64,000 nt of DNA from Spisula solida (GCA_947247005.1 OX365956.1:1929501-1993500); one strand, 5' to 3'. Counted from the first letter of the stretch, positions 1-12,099 are shown. Numbers and translations: made by a program. The notes: a model not told the origin generated them from the letters alone.

Positions 1-597
1 GTTGCTTGTGTAATGCCATAATCTCACGAGACCACTAGGTCGAGCGAGATGCGATATTGCACAAGTAACAAGAGGTAATACCGCTTAACATATCAACACT
101 ACTGCAGCAATGCAATATTCCTTTTATATTAAATATATCTACAAAATTGAAAATAAAAACGCTTTTACGTGCTAATATGCATTTATTTAATGTGAACACA
201 TTGGCGTGAATGACGTCATGAACGTCGGCATATAATGTGACGTCCATTCATAAAAAGGTAATTGTTTACGTCATAATGTCTCTGACGTTGGCATATATAT
301 GATTTATATTCGGCATATAACTCATCAGACATGCGTGATACGGATTTGAAAACCAGACGTGTACTAGTATGACACGGAAAATGCAATCTGTCACATTGTA
401 TTCCACAGTGCGATTTGGTCTGTATTCGTGGCAATACATTGCTAGGCATATAATGAAATTAAATAACAACCTGTACTTACTAGGTATTTTAAAAGCAGCA
501 GACGACCCAATGCAATATTCCTCCCAAACACAGTGAAAATATGAGTATGGTACATTTTGTAACACATTTAATAAATGAAATCATTAAATATTTTCAG
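1..597. other. 5' flank / probable intron of the NACHT gene
   Basis: No coding exon is supported here; the short reading frames lack domains. The last bases (591-597, ttttcag) form a plausible splice acceptor, so at least the right part is probably intron of the NACHT gene that follows. A palindromic CRE-like TGACGTCA occurs near 211-218, and the phrase 'caatgcaatattcct' recurs near 109 and 509, suggesting a short degenerate repeat. Confidence 0.5.
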
Positions 598-3212
598 ATA
601 TTCAGCAAAAGCTGATGAACATCTACCAACGTGACTGCCGATTGTTACAAGTGTCTCCATTCATTGAAGATGACAATGGAGAACTCATGTGTATGTACCA
701 AAGACCAACACTGCACCATACAGTATATGATAGAGATCTACAAAAGGACAAAATTGAGAACATTTCATCTTATGAAGAAATATTCTGTAAGAAAGATGAA
801 ACATTCAAGCGTGTGTATATCACTGGTGATGCAGGTGTTGGTAAAACATCATTGTGTAGGCGTATGTGTTTGTTATGGAGCATGTCAAGGTTGGGTAACT
901 ATGATGGAAATGACGAGCATATGAAGAAAGATATAAAGTATTTGGAGAAATTTGACTTCTTATTTCATGTGTCTTTAGGTGCTTCTGATAGGAGAGATAT
1001 GATTATGATGATCATTGACCAGTTGTTTTACACCGAATGTGAGGCGGAAAGGACATCTATGTATACATTGATTAAGCATATACTTGATCAGCGTGCTTGT
1101 CTTGTCGTGTTAGATGGCTTTGATGAATGGACTCCAAAAACGAGCGATAAATTTGACGCCAAGACCCCTAAAGGGATAGAATCAGAGAAATGTGTATTCC
1201 TGACTATGTGCAGGCCATACAAACTTGAAAATGTGCGACTTTCAGGGAAGGACATTGATCATCAAGTGGAGATGACAGGAATTCACGGATCGTCTGCTGA
1301 GCATTATGTTGCGAAAGTGGTGGAATATATGAACAAGAAAAACAAAGATAACAAAAATCCAGAACAATTCTTACAAGAAATCGTGCGGTGTAAACTGTAT
1401 GAACATTTATGTATACCAATGGTTTCTTCTCATCTCATTGTGGTTTGGTGGTTTAACCAAACACTGACTGATGTTTCGAAATCATTGTTGTATGGTAAAA
1501 TTGTAGAAATGCTGTTTAAAAGAGCAGAGAGAAAGGTCGAATTTCCTTCATCAGCAGCTTGTAAGCATAAGCTTCCCAACTGTTTTTCACCCCTTGATTA
1601 CATGTATATACATGAACATGTTTCCTTATTACAGAAAGTATGTTTACTTTCATTCAACTCATTATTTCAACAAGATGCTTGTGCATCAACCCTGGTATTT
1701 ACCAAGAGACAGTTAATGTCATCACCATATTTGTTTACTACTGATGAAATGGATTTTGTCTGTAAAGTAGGTATTATATCAAAGAATAAGGTTATAGGTT
1801 GTTTTGAAGACCCGAAACAAATACTTTCCTTTGTGCACAAAAGTTACATTGAATTCTTTGGTGCATTATATGTTTCATCATTTGACTCTAGTAACAGGAT
1901 AGATAGCATTGTTAAGGAATGGACATCTTTAGACGATGTATTGCAATATGCAAACTTCTTCCAGTTCCTTGCCGGGTTGTCGTCTCAAAAACTAAATGTT
2001 TTACTTGAAAATATGTATACATTCTTATCAGATCATTTAAATTCATGGAGAAAATATTCAATCTTCAATTATGAAATTCCAGATTTTTACCAGAATCAAC
2101 TGAATTTACTACAAACTGCTGTGGTCACTTGTTTTATTGAATGCAGCAGATCTAATGATCAAAATGTTTACTTGAAACTTGAAGATTTCATTATTGACAA
2201 CAATTATGATGTTGACATTTTGAGACAACTTTTTCTGTTAAATACAACATGTGTTAAATCTGTATATTCTGTTGAAGGTAAATATTATGATGAATTTGAT
2301 GAGATCAAAAATCTGCAATGTTTACATGTTGGTGAAGTGTTGTCTGAGAATGTTGTAAAGTTCACCAAGTGCATGTTAAGTAATCAATCCACTCTGCATA
2401 CTGTTTGTATTGATGGTAGATACCCATTACCATTGTTACCAGAACTTCCTGTGAGAAGTCTCCATCAACTAACTTCATTATCTCTGTGTGATGTTACAAT
2501 ACAACATGAACAATTACATGATCTGGTGACATTTCTGTCAGATAATGTTCACTTTGAACATTTAAAATTGTACCGTGTGTATTGTGATAAACACAGGTAT
2601 GATGATAGTACATGTGCAATAAAACTCAACATACAACAACATTCTACACTCCGTTCATTATGTCTGGATGTTAATATATCATGTAGTTATGTTAACACTA
2701 CCAGCTTAAAGTCTGTCAAATTGACTCCATTATCTGAGAGAATTTCTCATGATTATATTAATGTATTCAACAGTTTGAAGGATTCACAAATTGAATATCT
2801 TGATATCGGTGGATATAACAAGTTAGATGATAAAACATTGAGATCATTGACGACTGCAGTAAACTCTCTGTCAAGTTTGAAGCATCTAACACTGTACTTT
2901 ATGGAGTTTCCTTCAGATATTTTATTGCACCTACATTGTGATACAATACCAGTCAAGATAGTGCTGTATAAAGTCACAATGAGTCGTCAATGGTTTCAAT
3001 GTTTCATTGAAAGTTTGGTCAACAAGAAATCTGTGATAAAAGTTGAGTTACTTTGGTGTACTATTACATCAGTTGATGGAGAACCTCGCAGGGAACTGTC
3101 GGAGGAGGAGTCTGTGGATTATATGGCTGAGTGGTTATCACCTATACAAACAGTCAACATAACACGTAAAGATGATCTCCGGTTACACTTTGAAACAACA
3201 AGTTGCCAGTAA
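598..3212 (+). CDS. NACHT-domain NLR-like protein, long 3' exon (N-terminus missing)
   Basis: Large open exon giving 865 residues from the first ATG at 615. The frame is open upstream to 588 and a polypyrimidine-CAG acceptor ends at 597, so the coding exon probably starts at 598 and the ATG at 615 is internal. Residues below count from that ATG. A Walker A loop (GDAGVGKTS, 71-79) and a Walker B strand (VVLDGFDEW, 164-172) define a NACHT/STAND ATPase. The phrase FVHKSYIEFFG (406-416) matches the conserved end of the NACHT winged-helix region in NLRs. Residues ~610-790 hold degenerate leucine-rich repeats (for example around 616 and 726). Such proteins are cytosolic nucleotide-switch receptors, usually in innate immunity; the ligand is unknown. 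The effector domain (death-fold, HEPN or other) expected N-terminal to NACHT is not in this exon. It ends at a TAA with no further exon needed. Confidence 0.88.
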
Positions 3213-4130
3213 ATGTTTACATTTGTTTCAGTAAACATTTAAAGCAAAACTATGATTTTATCACCAAACTTTGATGAACAAGTCAACAAAATGTGCGAAT
3301 GTCCCGTGAACAAAAATGTCCGTAACTTTTTATTTCTGATCGGAAACATGTCATGTTAGGATTCATTTTCTTAATTAGATCATTTCCTACACAATGAGTC
3401 AAGTTTTTATGTAAAATTCTAAAAAAAAGTTTTTTTCACATTTTTTGAGATTTTGATGAAATTGAGAAAATTTGATAATTGATTGTGAAGCTTCATAAAT
3501 GATTTTTATTGTAACTTCTATTCAAGTTGATGTTGTACAATTTTAACAGAATTATGATGAAAATATTGTTTAATTGATGTAAAAAGACATTTTCACCCAA
3601 AAATTGTAAAAAATAACTTTTTTTAGATTTTTGCATCAAAACCTACATCAACTTGTAGGCAATGATCTCATCAAGAAAATGAATACTTACTTGACATGTT
3701 TCCATTCATGAATAAAAAAGTTATTCATATTTTAGTGAACTGTTGATGCCTACATTCACAGAGTTTGTTGATAGAATCAAAGTAGTTTCTGGCAGAGGGA
3801 GCTTATATCACTGTTAACATGTGTATTAGCCTGACCATGGTTCATAGTCTTGACCCTTTGCTTACTGAGCGACTGTGCTATACGGCCGCCTACACAAATT
3901 TCTCCCCTTTAATCAAATCCTATACACTAGTAATTACAAAAACATTAAGTAAATATTAATTTTGTTCTTGATCAGTCTTGGTGAACTTCACACATTGAAA
4001 TAAATTTCTAAAATGTTCTCTTTCAAATGTTATCTTTATTAAAAAATGTTCTCAGACATACTTCCTGGATTTATCATTATGTACTATAATACTCTCAACT
4101 GGTATCTACGATTTGCATCTCGAGGTAAAG
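3213..4130 (+). other. 3' flank of NACHT gene with inverted-repeat MITE
   Basis: No coding sequence. A polyadenylation-like AATAAA lies at 3999-4004, but whether it serves the NACHT gene is unknown. Most of the first 570 bases are taken up by the inverted-repeat element described separately. Confidence 0.35.
3267..3784. mobile_element. Inverted-repeat MITE directly downstream of NACHT gene
   Basis: About 140 bases at each end are imperfect inverted copies. The block around 3318-3410 (ggaaacatgtcatgttagga, attcattttctt) reappears reverse-complemented at about 3645-3735, and the outer tips 'actttgat' and 'atcaaagt' match. The centre is AT-rich. No protein is encoded. It could sit in the 3' UTR of the NACHT gene and form a long RNA hairpin. 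No target duplication was recognised. Confidence 0.6.
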
Positions 4131-4390
4131 TGTCATGGCGTGGTCATGGTCCTGTGATTAGTTTACTGGATTAGTAACTCCAGCAATCCAGGTTCGATTT
4201 CCTGTCGCGGAGGGTTATTCTCTTCCATGACAGTTTGACATCTATGTCGATTTTCTTCCACATGTGGAGAAGTTGCTGGTTCCTCGTGGAATGATGAGAT
4301 TGTACTGGTTTAAGAATACTGGTTAGAATACAGTTCATGAAAACTAGTGAGGTGAATCTGCCGCAGTATATACAACTGAATGATCAATAA
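4131..4390 (+). repeat. tRNA-related SINE candidate
   Basis: A tRNA-like head (about 4135-4212) contains a B-box-like GGTTCGATTTCC at 4191-4202 and a poorly preserved A-box. A non-tRNA body runs to about 4390 and ends in AATAAAT. Organisation suggests a Pol III-derived SINE; the family is not named. Confidence 0.4.
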
Positions 4391-4471
4391 ATCTAGTCAT
4401 GTTTGTTTTTATTCAGCTAAGGCTTTAAACTTGTTGAAACTAGGTAATCCGGCTGAGACTTTCAGCTTTTT

Positions 4472-4741
4472 TATGCCCCCATATCGATAGATCGGGAGGC
4501 ATTTAGTGATTCACCTGTTCGTCCGTCCGTCCGTCCCTGGTTAACCCAAAGTGACTGTTTCGTCTTACATCTAGTCCATCAAGGCATTACTTTCAAACTT
4601 TCCATCATGAGGCCCTTACATTGTCCAAGCCATATAACACTATCCAACATTTTAACAGAACTATGTCCCCTGATTGACTTAGCTTTTTTATAGACAAGGC
4701 TTCCATGGGGGCATAAGCGTTTATTGAACGCAGTCTTGTTT
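4472..4741 (+). mobile_element. ATGCCCCC-ended repeat element, copy 1
   Basis: Begins 'tatgcccccat' and has 'atgggggcata' near its end, a perfect 11-bp inverted pair, followed by a shared tail (aagcgtttattgaacgcagt, cttgttt). It contains 'atcgatagatcgggaggca' and a short (CGTC)n run. A second copy with the same ends and tail lies at 32169-32448. Non-coding. I recognise this type as a common bivalve interspersed repeat. Confidence 0.6.
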
Positions 4742-5191
4742 GATTGCTGAAACTAGTTCATTTAGCTTTTCGACAGCTGGGATTAGGGCGGATCATTTTC
4801 TCGTTCAGGTGTGTGTTGGGCATTGTGCCTTGTATGTTTTGATGTTTTTTTGTGCTCGGCTGGTTAAGTTGGGAATTGTTCCTTTTATGTTTTCTGTGCG
4901 CGGCTGATTAAGTTGAGTGCTGCTTTCCGTTTCTGACTTAAGATTATCTTTTTTAGCAAGCATCTTTTTACACTTTGGACACGTTTACGGAAATTTGGAC
5001 TAAACATATTGTGGCTCATCACGCAATTCAAAAACAATTATACCTTGGTAGGTAATACAATCATTCCAAACACATTTGAAGCATTATGATCAACATTTAA
5101 GAGTCAGTAACCGCCAATTTCAAGGAAATTTAAACACTTAAACGAATACCAGCTACATGTATAGTTTGATGTTTTCTATCGCTATATAAAT

Positions 5192-8045
5192 GGGATCTAC
5201 TAAAACCCGTGACGATACAAAATCCGTGACGTTTTAAAATATAAGAAAGGCCTAAAACCCGTGATGGATTAATGTCCCGTGACAAATATGAAAATCGTCA
5301 CGGGTTTTGAAATTTCCGTGACGAAACTTTGTTTTACTTGTACTTCTGTATTTGTTGGGAAACAATATGAAAATCGTCACGGGTTTTATACTTTCCGTGA
5401 CGAAACGTTGTATTTGTGCTGAGACATTATCGTCACGGGTTTTATACTTTTTGTGACTAGAATATGACAACATAAACGTAAATTATAATTGATATGTTCC
5501 GTGACTATACCGTCACGGGTTTTGCAAATTCCGTGACGAGATTGTGAGGAACTTGGAAAGTTATAACATAAAACTATTTTTTTATAATAAATGTGTTTTA
5601 TTAAGAATTAGATTGGTAATCATTTATTATTTTATACAACACATTTCCTCTTTCTTTTAACAGTCAGACATTTTTTACAAAACCAGGGTATATCACCGTC
5701 TGGCACTTCTGTTTCGACCTAGCCTGCACAATTTGGATGGTACCAGATTTTGCATTTCGAACAAATTACATATTGTCCGTCTTCTGGCATTTGGCAACTG
5801 CAAAATACCTTTAAGTGCGCAGAATACCTGATCCCATCGATAGACTCTGGCGTTCTTGTTCTTGCCGGAAACAGAGACATCTGGTTGTGCTCAAGACAGT
5901 GGATTAGGTGCCCACGCAATAATTCGGGGTCGTATTCTTGACTATTAGGGTCAATTCCAAATGCCTCTGACACCGCATTGGCAATAGCGTATAACCCGCA
6001 CTATTTTTTTGAAAGCCACAATCCATAAACTTTAGATGAATCTTGTCATTTTTTTTTCGGTGGACCATCTCGAAGTAATTTACAAACTACCTGCTGTGTC
6101 GAAAAGCTATGCTTGTAAAGGCTGAATCATAAATTTTGATCTCTGATGTTGTTTTTAGTTTAATATTCGAAAGGGTAAGCCAATGGGTACCACCTTGATT
6201 GGGATCCAATCTGGTCCGCTCATGGACGTGTCGCCCACTGGAACACCTGGTTCCGTGTCTTCAACAAAAATGGTAAACGATGTCTCGGGTTGTTCAAAAT
6301 TATTTTCTGTCACGGATTTTTCAATTTCCGTGACAGAAATTGCTGCTGTCACGGGTTTTTGGAAGTAATTTTCCGTCACGGGTTTTTCGTCGGCTATCAC
6401 GGGTTTTACAAACCCATGGTTCGTCACGGGTTTTTCGTCGGCTATCACGGGTTTTTCGTCGGCTATCACGGGTTTCTCCGTGTCATTCACCAAATAATCA
6501 TAGTCGCCAGGTCTTGGGCGTTTGTGGCCAGCCTTTCTTTTGTTTGCAGCTGTACTATTTTTCAAACTTGTTAAATTTGGATTAATTTTTTGCTTGATGT
6601 CCATTCCGAGAGATTTTTTGGCTGCCAATAGGTGAACAACTGCAACTTTCGGAAAATAGCGTTACTACCCTGGGTTTATCGTCTGCCCCTTTGATAGTAA
6701 ATGTTCCCAACTTGGGAGAAAACACTATTCGTTCGTTATGAATTAACTCGTCTGCTTGGGATAGGTGAATGTCAACCTTAGGAACTTCAGCTAAAGGTGA
6801 AACATCTTCTTGTACAGATTCGGTTGTAAACTGATTTTGCCTTATTGCATTTACTATGTCATCAGGCTGGCAGACTGCAAATTGAACTATGTCGGAGAGC
6901 TCTATCTTCGCTGATATATATTGGGGCTTAAGGTTGTAATTTCCCAACCCAGCACGTCCCCTTGAAATTTCTTTGATGTAATATTGATGCAGACGCAAAA
7001 AAGATAAAATTACAACATCAAACAGAATGTGCTTAAAGATGAGGGCTGACACGTAGAAATCCCCAAGTTGAAAAGTAGTATCATAACTTAGGCATTGGTC
7101 AATTGCATCAAATTGCAGTACCTTTTGTAGCTCCTCCATCATCAAGTTGTGACCGCATATGACAAGAAGATTTGGGAATGTGTTAATGACATGCACAAAC
7201 TGATTGCTTGTATCTCGTGTGATGGCGTGAATATTGAAAAGCGAGTCTCTGGAAATTCTCATATCGTTGTTGCATTTATGTCGAAGATTTTGAATTTGTT
7301 TTAAGTTTCTTGGCATGTCTTCTTTCTGTTTCTCTTTTTGGTATACAGCACTCGGGTCATCAGCTTTAGTTTGTTTCAACCATTTGTCCAAAGAGCTGGG
7401 CTTTGTTCGTACAAAGGCCCTCTATGTATTTTTTGCATTACCGTGTGATAATGCTTGTGAAACTTGGTCATTGCCGATGTACTGGATTAAAAACGGTCCT
7501 GTTTTATCCATGCCAGGCTCATTTATCCATCGATGACCATCGGCTCGCCAGTCTTGAGCCTTCACTCCTTCACCCTTGATTATAAATATATGTCCCTCCC
7601 GTAGGACGAAATGGCAATGAAGATACCGGTTCTGATTCCGAGTATCTTAAATTTTCTAATATCGCTTCGGCTGAGTATTGCATTACATTGTAGATCAAGA
7701 AACTATAAATGTATTAGGTTAAAGTAAGTCCGACGTCGATTTCTATGTTGCTATGGCGCTAACGTCGCCGTGACGTTTCCGGTGTTTGTTGTTTAAAACC
7801 CAAGACGTTCGTTAATAATTTCCATAAAACCCGTGACAGAACCAGGACAATATGGTAACAATAATAAAAGACCAGTGATAACATTTCATAATATCATTCA
7901 TAATAGTGAATAAAATCCGTGACGATACTGTACAAAACCCGTGACGATAACGACAAAACCCGTGACAGCAAGTGAACAAAACCCGTGAAAACCCGTGATA
8001 ATAACGTCACGGGTATTAAGGTCGTCACGGGTTTTAGTAGATCTG
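5192..8045 (-). mobile_element. MULE-like DNA transposon (dead), with SWIM, Ulp1-like and PHD remnants
   Basis: Both ends are defined. A 22-bp perfect terminal inverted repeat (GATCTACTAAAACCCGTGAC, then GA) lies at 5194-5215 and inverted at 8022-8043. The element is flanked by a perfect 9-bp direct repeat, TATATAAAT, at 5183-5191 and 8046-8054; a 9-bp duplication is typical of Mutator-like elements. The terminal two bases on each side differ. Subterminal regions (5200-5545 and 7825-8040) hold many copies of CCCGTGAC/TCCGTGAC in both orientations, resembling clustered transposase-binding sites. The single gene inside runs on the minus strand (5632-7683) and is broken at many points, so the copy is non-autonomous. 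Fresh-looking ends with a badly decayed gene suggest mobilisation in trans or a past internal-deletion derivative. Confidence 0.82.
5632..7683 (-). pseudogene. Broken MULE-type transposase gene with SWIM, Ulp1/C48-like and PHD segments
   Basis: Read on the minus strand from an ATG at 7681-7683 to a TAA at 5632-5634. In order: an N-terminal segment whose frame shifts near 7575-7600; a block containing KAQDWRADGHRW; an in-frame TAG at 7422-7424; a transposase-like core containing CLSYDTTFQLGDFYVS, whose middle looks deleted near 7010-7020; a SWIM-finger start (CSC) whose partner half (HLLAAKKSLG) is in another frame at 6610-6645; a linker with six KPVT/KPVI repeats (6155-6628); then a stop and a further deletion. 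At 5993-6150 Ulp1-like fragments follow (IKIYDSAFTS; C-G-L-Y-A-I with the putative catalytic Cys codon at 5998-6000, preceded by TAG). The C-terminal PHD finger has all eight Cys/His ligands but a TAG at 5719-5721 splits it. MULE assignment is firm from the ends; Ulp1 assignment is from motif memory and is less certain. Confidence 0.7.
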
Positions 8046-8162
8046 TATATAAATAAGATGCTTAAAACCATTCGTTTGGAAAATATTGTGGCTGAACTTA
8101 CACTCGTTTCCAGTCCAATGTCGCGATATTACATGAATTATCAATTTCTAGTGTACGGTATA

Positions 8163-8400
8163 CAGTACCGCCAGCGTTTTTGTCCCGCGTTAAAGCGTTT
8201 TGCGATCGTTTTTCGTTCGAGTAACCGTGCAAGCGTTTAACCGAGCAAGCGTGTAGGAATGTATGGTATACTGCGCATGCGTACCGAGCAACCGAGCAGC
8301 GAGTGCGCATGCGTAACGAGCAACCGAGCAGCGAGTGCGCATGCGTACCGAGCAAGCGAGTGCGCATGCGTAACGAGTTTTTGTGTATTCCTTGTTTACA
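8163..8400. mobile_element. CAGTACCGCC-ended repeat, left end, with TGCGCATGCGTA array
   Basis: Starts after a TA with CAGTACCGCCAGCGTTTTTG and matches, in inverse orientation, the end of a repeat at 57821. Inside, four copies of TGCGCATGCGTA start at 8272, 8304, 8336 and 8361 (spacing 32, 32, 25), joined by ACCGAGCAA-type words. The 12-mer resembles the palindromic NRF-1 site, which may be chance. No gene. The other end of this copy is not recognisable. Confidence 0.45.
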
Positions 8401-9227
8401 TTAAGATGTGTTCGATTCTTTTTCAATCAATTTATTGTATTCAGTATGGTATTTGTATGAAAAGAAGACTCGTAATATCATTGGGTTAATACAACAATTG
8501 TTTGCGATTAAGGGTTCGATGGCTAAATCATTTCACCCTTAAGTTATAAATTAATTACCAATTACCGAAATAATTTTAGCGAACACTCAAAAATCCATTT
8601 CCGTACCGAAAACAAACAGATGAACAAATATTTTCATTTAGAATACAGACTAATTAAAGTATTGACGAATGTCGGTATGGTTTAATGCATCGGTTTAATA
8701 TATGAAATATTTTGTTTTATCGTAATCGAGCTATAATTGGTAGATAATAAGGGTCCCGATATTTATCGCTACTGAATATGATATCGATCGTCGTTGACAG
8801 TTTGACGTATATGATTTATTTTTATATTTACTTGTATGTGAGATATAACTTACAAGACGAGCGTAAAAATAATATATATGTGCGTTGTTGGTTAACTCTA
8901 GTTAATTATTTGCTGTAAATGACTGAAGAATGTTTGTATTTGTATCAAGTATTTTTGTTCAAATGCTATCAACATAGTTTTATCAGAAATTATATATAAA
9001 CACTATATAAAGACAGGCCTATTTCATCAGATACTATAGAAGTCATATCATCTGATATGATATGACAGATTGAGTTTTAATATATAGCATCCCGATATTA
9101 AAATGGCAATTCAGCATAGAAGACAGCAATCTTTTCCTTATTTTATACTTCAGTTGATAGTCACTGAGGTGAGAGTTCAGTGAATGTTAGTTAATATGGT
9201 ATATCAATCTACATCTAGTATAAATTT
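8401..9227. other. AT-rich non-coding DNA
   Basis: No coding exon, RNA gene or clear repeat seen. A short palindromic run (around 9045-9065, atcatctgatatgat) is the only local structure. Confidence 0.4.
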
Positions 9228-10105
9228 CTGTAATACCTGGGTCGCAAATCACCCCGATGTCTGACTATGTCACCCCGGACGCCGAGCGATGTCCATGACA
9301 TGTATCCAATATTTAAACGATGGCAAGGCATGGTTTATTTTGTGTGCATGCCGGGCCCAGCATGTATTCCCAGACAAAATGTGCCGGACGGGTATATGAG
9401 ACGATGATCATTGATGTTGGGTGGGAAGTTGACCAGATATTGGATATCCGATTGTCATCAACAAATATCTTTGTCGCTAAGCCGCGTCCTGATTTTGCTT
9501 GACAATTTCCTGATAGCATATATTCCTAAACAAAATGTGCCAGACGGGTATATCGGACGATGATCATTGATGTCGAGGAGAAAGTTGGCCAGATATCGGA
9601 TATCCGATTATCATCAAAAATATCTTTGTCGCTGAGCCGCGCCCTGATTTTGCCTGACAATTCCCTGAGGTCTGGTCAGAGTATGGTAACCTTCATGTAA
9701 TATTAACTTCTGTAATACCTAGGTCGCAAATCACCCCAATGTCAGACAATATCATCCCGGACGTCAAACGATGTCCATGTATCCAATGTGTAATACACAA
9801 AGCCTAGGCTTTTGTGTGCACGACGGGCCCAGCAAATATTCTCGGACAAAATGTGCCGGACAGGCATATAAGACGATGATCATGTGATGTTGGTAGAAAG
9901 TTGGCCCAAAATCAGATTATCGACAAATATCTGTCGCGAAGCCGCACACTGATTTTGTCAGACAATTCCTTGGTGTCTGGTCAGATTATGGTATATTTAC
10001 ATGTAGTTTAAACTTCTGTTATACCTGTATCGCAAATAACCCCGATGTTAGACCACATCACCCCGGACACCGAACAACAATTCCCTGATGTCCAATCTGA
10101 TTAGC
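9228..10105 (+). repeat. Degenerate ~300-480 bp tandem repeat
   Basis: Units begin with 'ttctgtaatacct(g/a)ggtcgcaaa' at about 9228 and 9710 and with a diverged version at about 10013. Each carries 'aaaatgtgcc(g/a)gac', 'gacgatgatcat' and a block ending in 'ttttgc(t/c)tgacaatt'. A partial unit sits at about 9518-9700. Short frames on both strands here are by-products of the repeat. Confidence 0.6.
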
Positions 10106-10514
10106 CAAAAGTATATCACAGAGCGATAGGATTAGATCTATATGACTCAGGTAAAGGCTTGATTTGGGTATTTAAATGTTTGTTTATGACGGGTTTCAAC
10201 ATCTGTATCCCAACTAGTACTAACTTACACTTCAATCTGGGACCAGCAGCTTCGCATGTCCAGTAAAATATTCAATTTTTCATCGAAGGGTATGACCTGC
10301 TGCAATGGAGAACCAAAACCAGATCACCGCAAACAAATCCAGCACACCAACAACAGCCAGTGCATGTGGGAAAAACCATAACACAATGTTGTTTGCTATT
10401 TATTTTAATATAGTATACCAGCTTTTTTGTATTGTGCGGCTTACAATCTTCTCCAACTGGAAGGCAGTGGATGCCTTATCATTTCATACTTTGCAGTCCC
10501 TGCTTCCTGATTAT

Positions 10515-10949
10515 GGGCATGTTCGTAGCGTCTGTACCGAACATGTGCGGAATGTTCTACTCCGAACAACTTACGAACAAAACGGAACTGTCCTGCACAG
10601 TGTGCCGAATGTTCTACTCCAAACACCTTACGAACAAAACGGAACAGAAAGTAAAATGTTTAAGATGACCAAAATTGTAGTTGCAGCCGTAATATTGGAG
10701 AACAAAATATGCATAATGATATATTTGAATGTGACTGTTTGCCCGCAAAGTCCCATAATTGGAAAATAAATTTAATTTATTCTATTTTATGACACAAGCG
10801 ACCATTGTTCTTGCTGTAATCACGTGACTGTTCTGGCTGCACCACCTCTGTGGCGGGCACAGAAAGAACAAGTTCCGAACAGTGTTCCGGTTTGTTCGTA
10901 AGTGTGTTCCACTGTCCGGAATGTGCGGAACAGCGTTACGAATGCGCCC
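10515..10949. mobile_element. Candidate MITE, GGGC-ended
   Basis: The left end GGGCATGTTCGTAGCG and the reverse complement of the right end GGGCGCATTCGTAACG agree at 12 of 16 positions. A TAT triplet flanks both sides (10512-10514, 10950-10952). Inside, two ~71-bp direct repeats (starting about 10533 and 10604) contain 'cttacgaacaaaacggaac', and an inverted version is near 10870-10935. Short duplication and end sequence are compatible with a PIF/Harbinger-type MITE. No protein. Confidence 0.45.
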
Positions 10950-11280
10950 TATGTCAGTTACTGGCAATTGCCAAATATTTGGTGACACTGGCCAGGCACT
11001 AGAAATTTGAAAATGAGTGGTTGCACTTGTATGGGTTATTCTTGACCGAAATATCTAAAGAATTACTAACATATCAAAAAACAACTAACTGTTCTCAGTT
11101 GTTTTTTATTCAAACACTGGTAACAACATAATTATCATCATTATACAACAATGGATATAAATAATAAACAAATTTACAGATACCCGGTATAAACTTAGTG
11201 CAATCACTGGACTGATGAACCATACACCAACTACACTGCCTTGACACAGGAACTTTACTTGAAATAAAATTATATGACTA

Positions 11281-12099
11281 TATAACCTATGACCTCTAAG
11301 TGTGACCTTTGAGCTAGGGACTGAAGTATTGCACATGACACACAGTCTTGATGTGGTGAACATTTGTACCAAGCAATTTCAAAATCCAGTAAGAAATGAC
11401 AACGTTACAGAGCAGACGCAACTTGCATGACTATATAAGATTTGCCTCCAAGTGCAATCTGACTAAGTGCTTGATCTTCCTTACCGGTAGATCTGATGAC
11501 AACGCAATACGAGTGTGTATTTACAGAAATCGGAATTTCCATTTATAATTCAGCCAATCATATAGCTCGTTACATTGGTACTTTGGTCGTATTAATAAAC
11601 GGCAAATTGCATATAAAACAGTTTTCCTCAACTTTAGTCTGCTTTTTAGGAGTAATCCTCATTTATTCGGCCATTGTAGAATTTGTAGTACTGATAATTT
11701 GATGAAAACGCACTGTTGATTATCAATCGTGAAAGCTCGGCCATTTCCGTTTGTCTCCGGTAAATATTGCAATCCATAAAGACCGAGGTAATCAGAACAA
11801 AGGCACCCACAATGCATGTGTTTGTGATAGCTACCGTATTTAAAAATAGAATCGACTCGCTGTCAGAATTGTGAAAGCAAGGTGCCGATTGGCTAATGGG
11901 AAAGGTCGCCTGAGGTGACCTTTAATAGGGCGTCGTCAGATTCTCATGTGTAGCAGGTTTGAGGATATGATTTTAATCAGATTGCCTCCAAGTGTGACCT
12001 TGACATTTGAGCCAGGGACCTGGTTCTTAAGCATGAAAGACTGTCTTGATGTGGTGAACATTTGTAAGAAGCAATTTTAAAATCCAGTAAGAAATGTCA
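11281..12099 (+). repeat. Two direct copies of a bivalve-type interspersed repeat
   Basis: Copy A at 11281-11400 and copy B at 11981-12099 share 'aagtgtgacct', 'ttgagc(t/c)aggga', 'gtcttgatgtggtgaacatt' and 'aaaatccagtaagaaatg'. A partial third match lies at about 11421-11470. I recognise this as a repeat common in bivalve genomes. DNA between the copies is non-coding. Confidence 0.55.
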
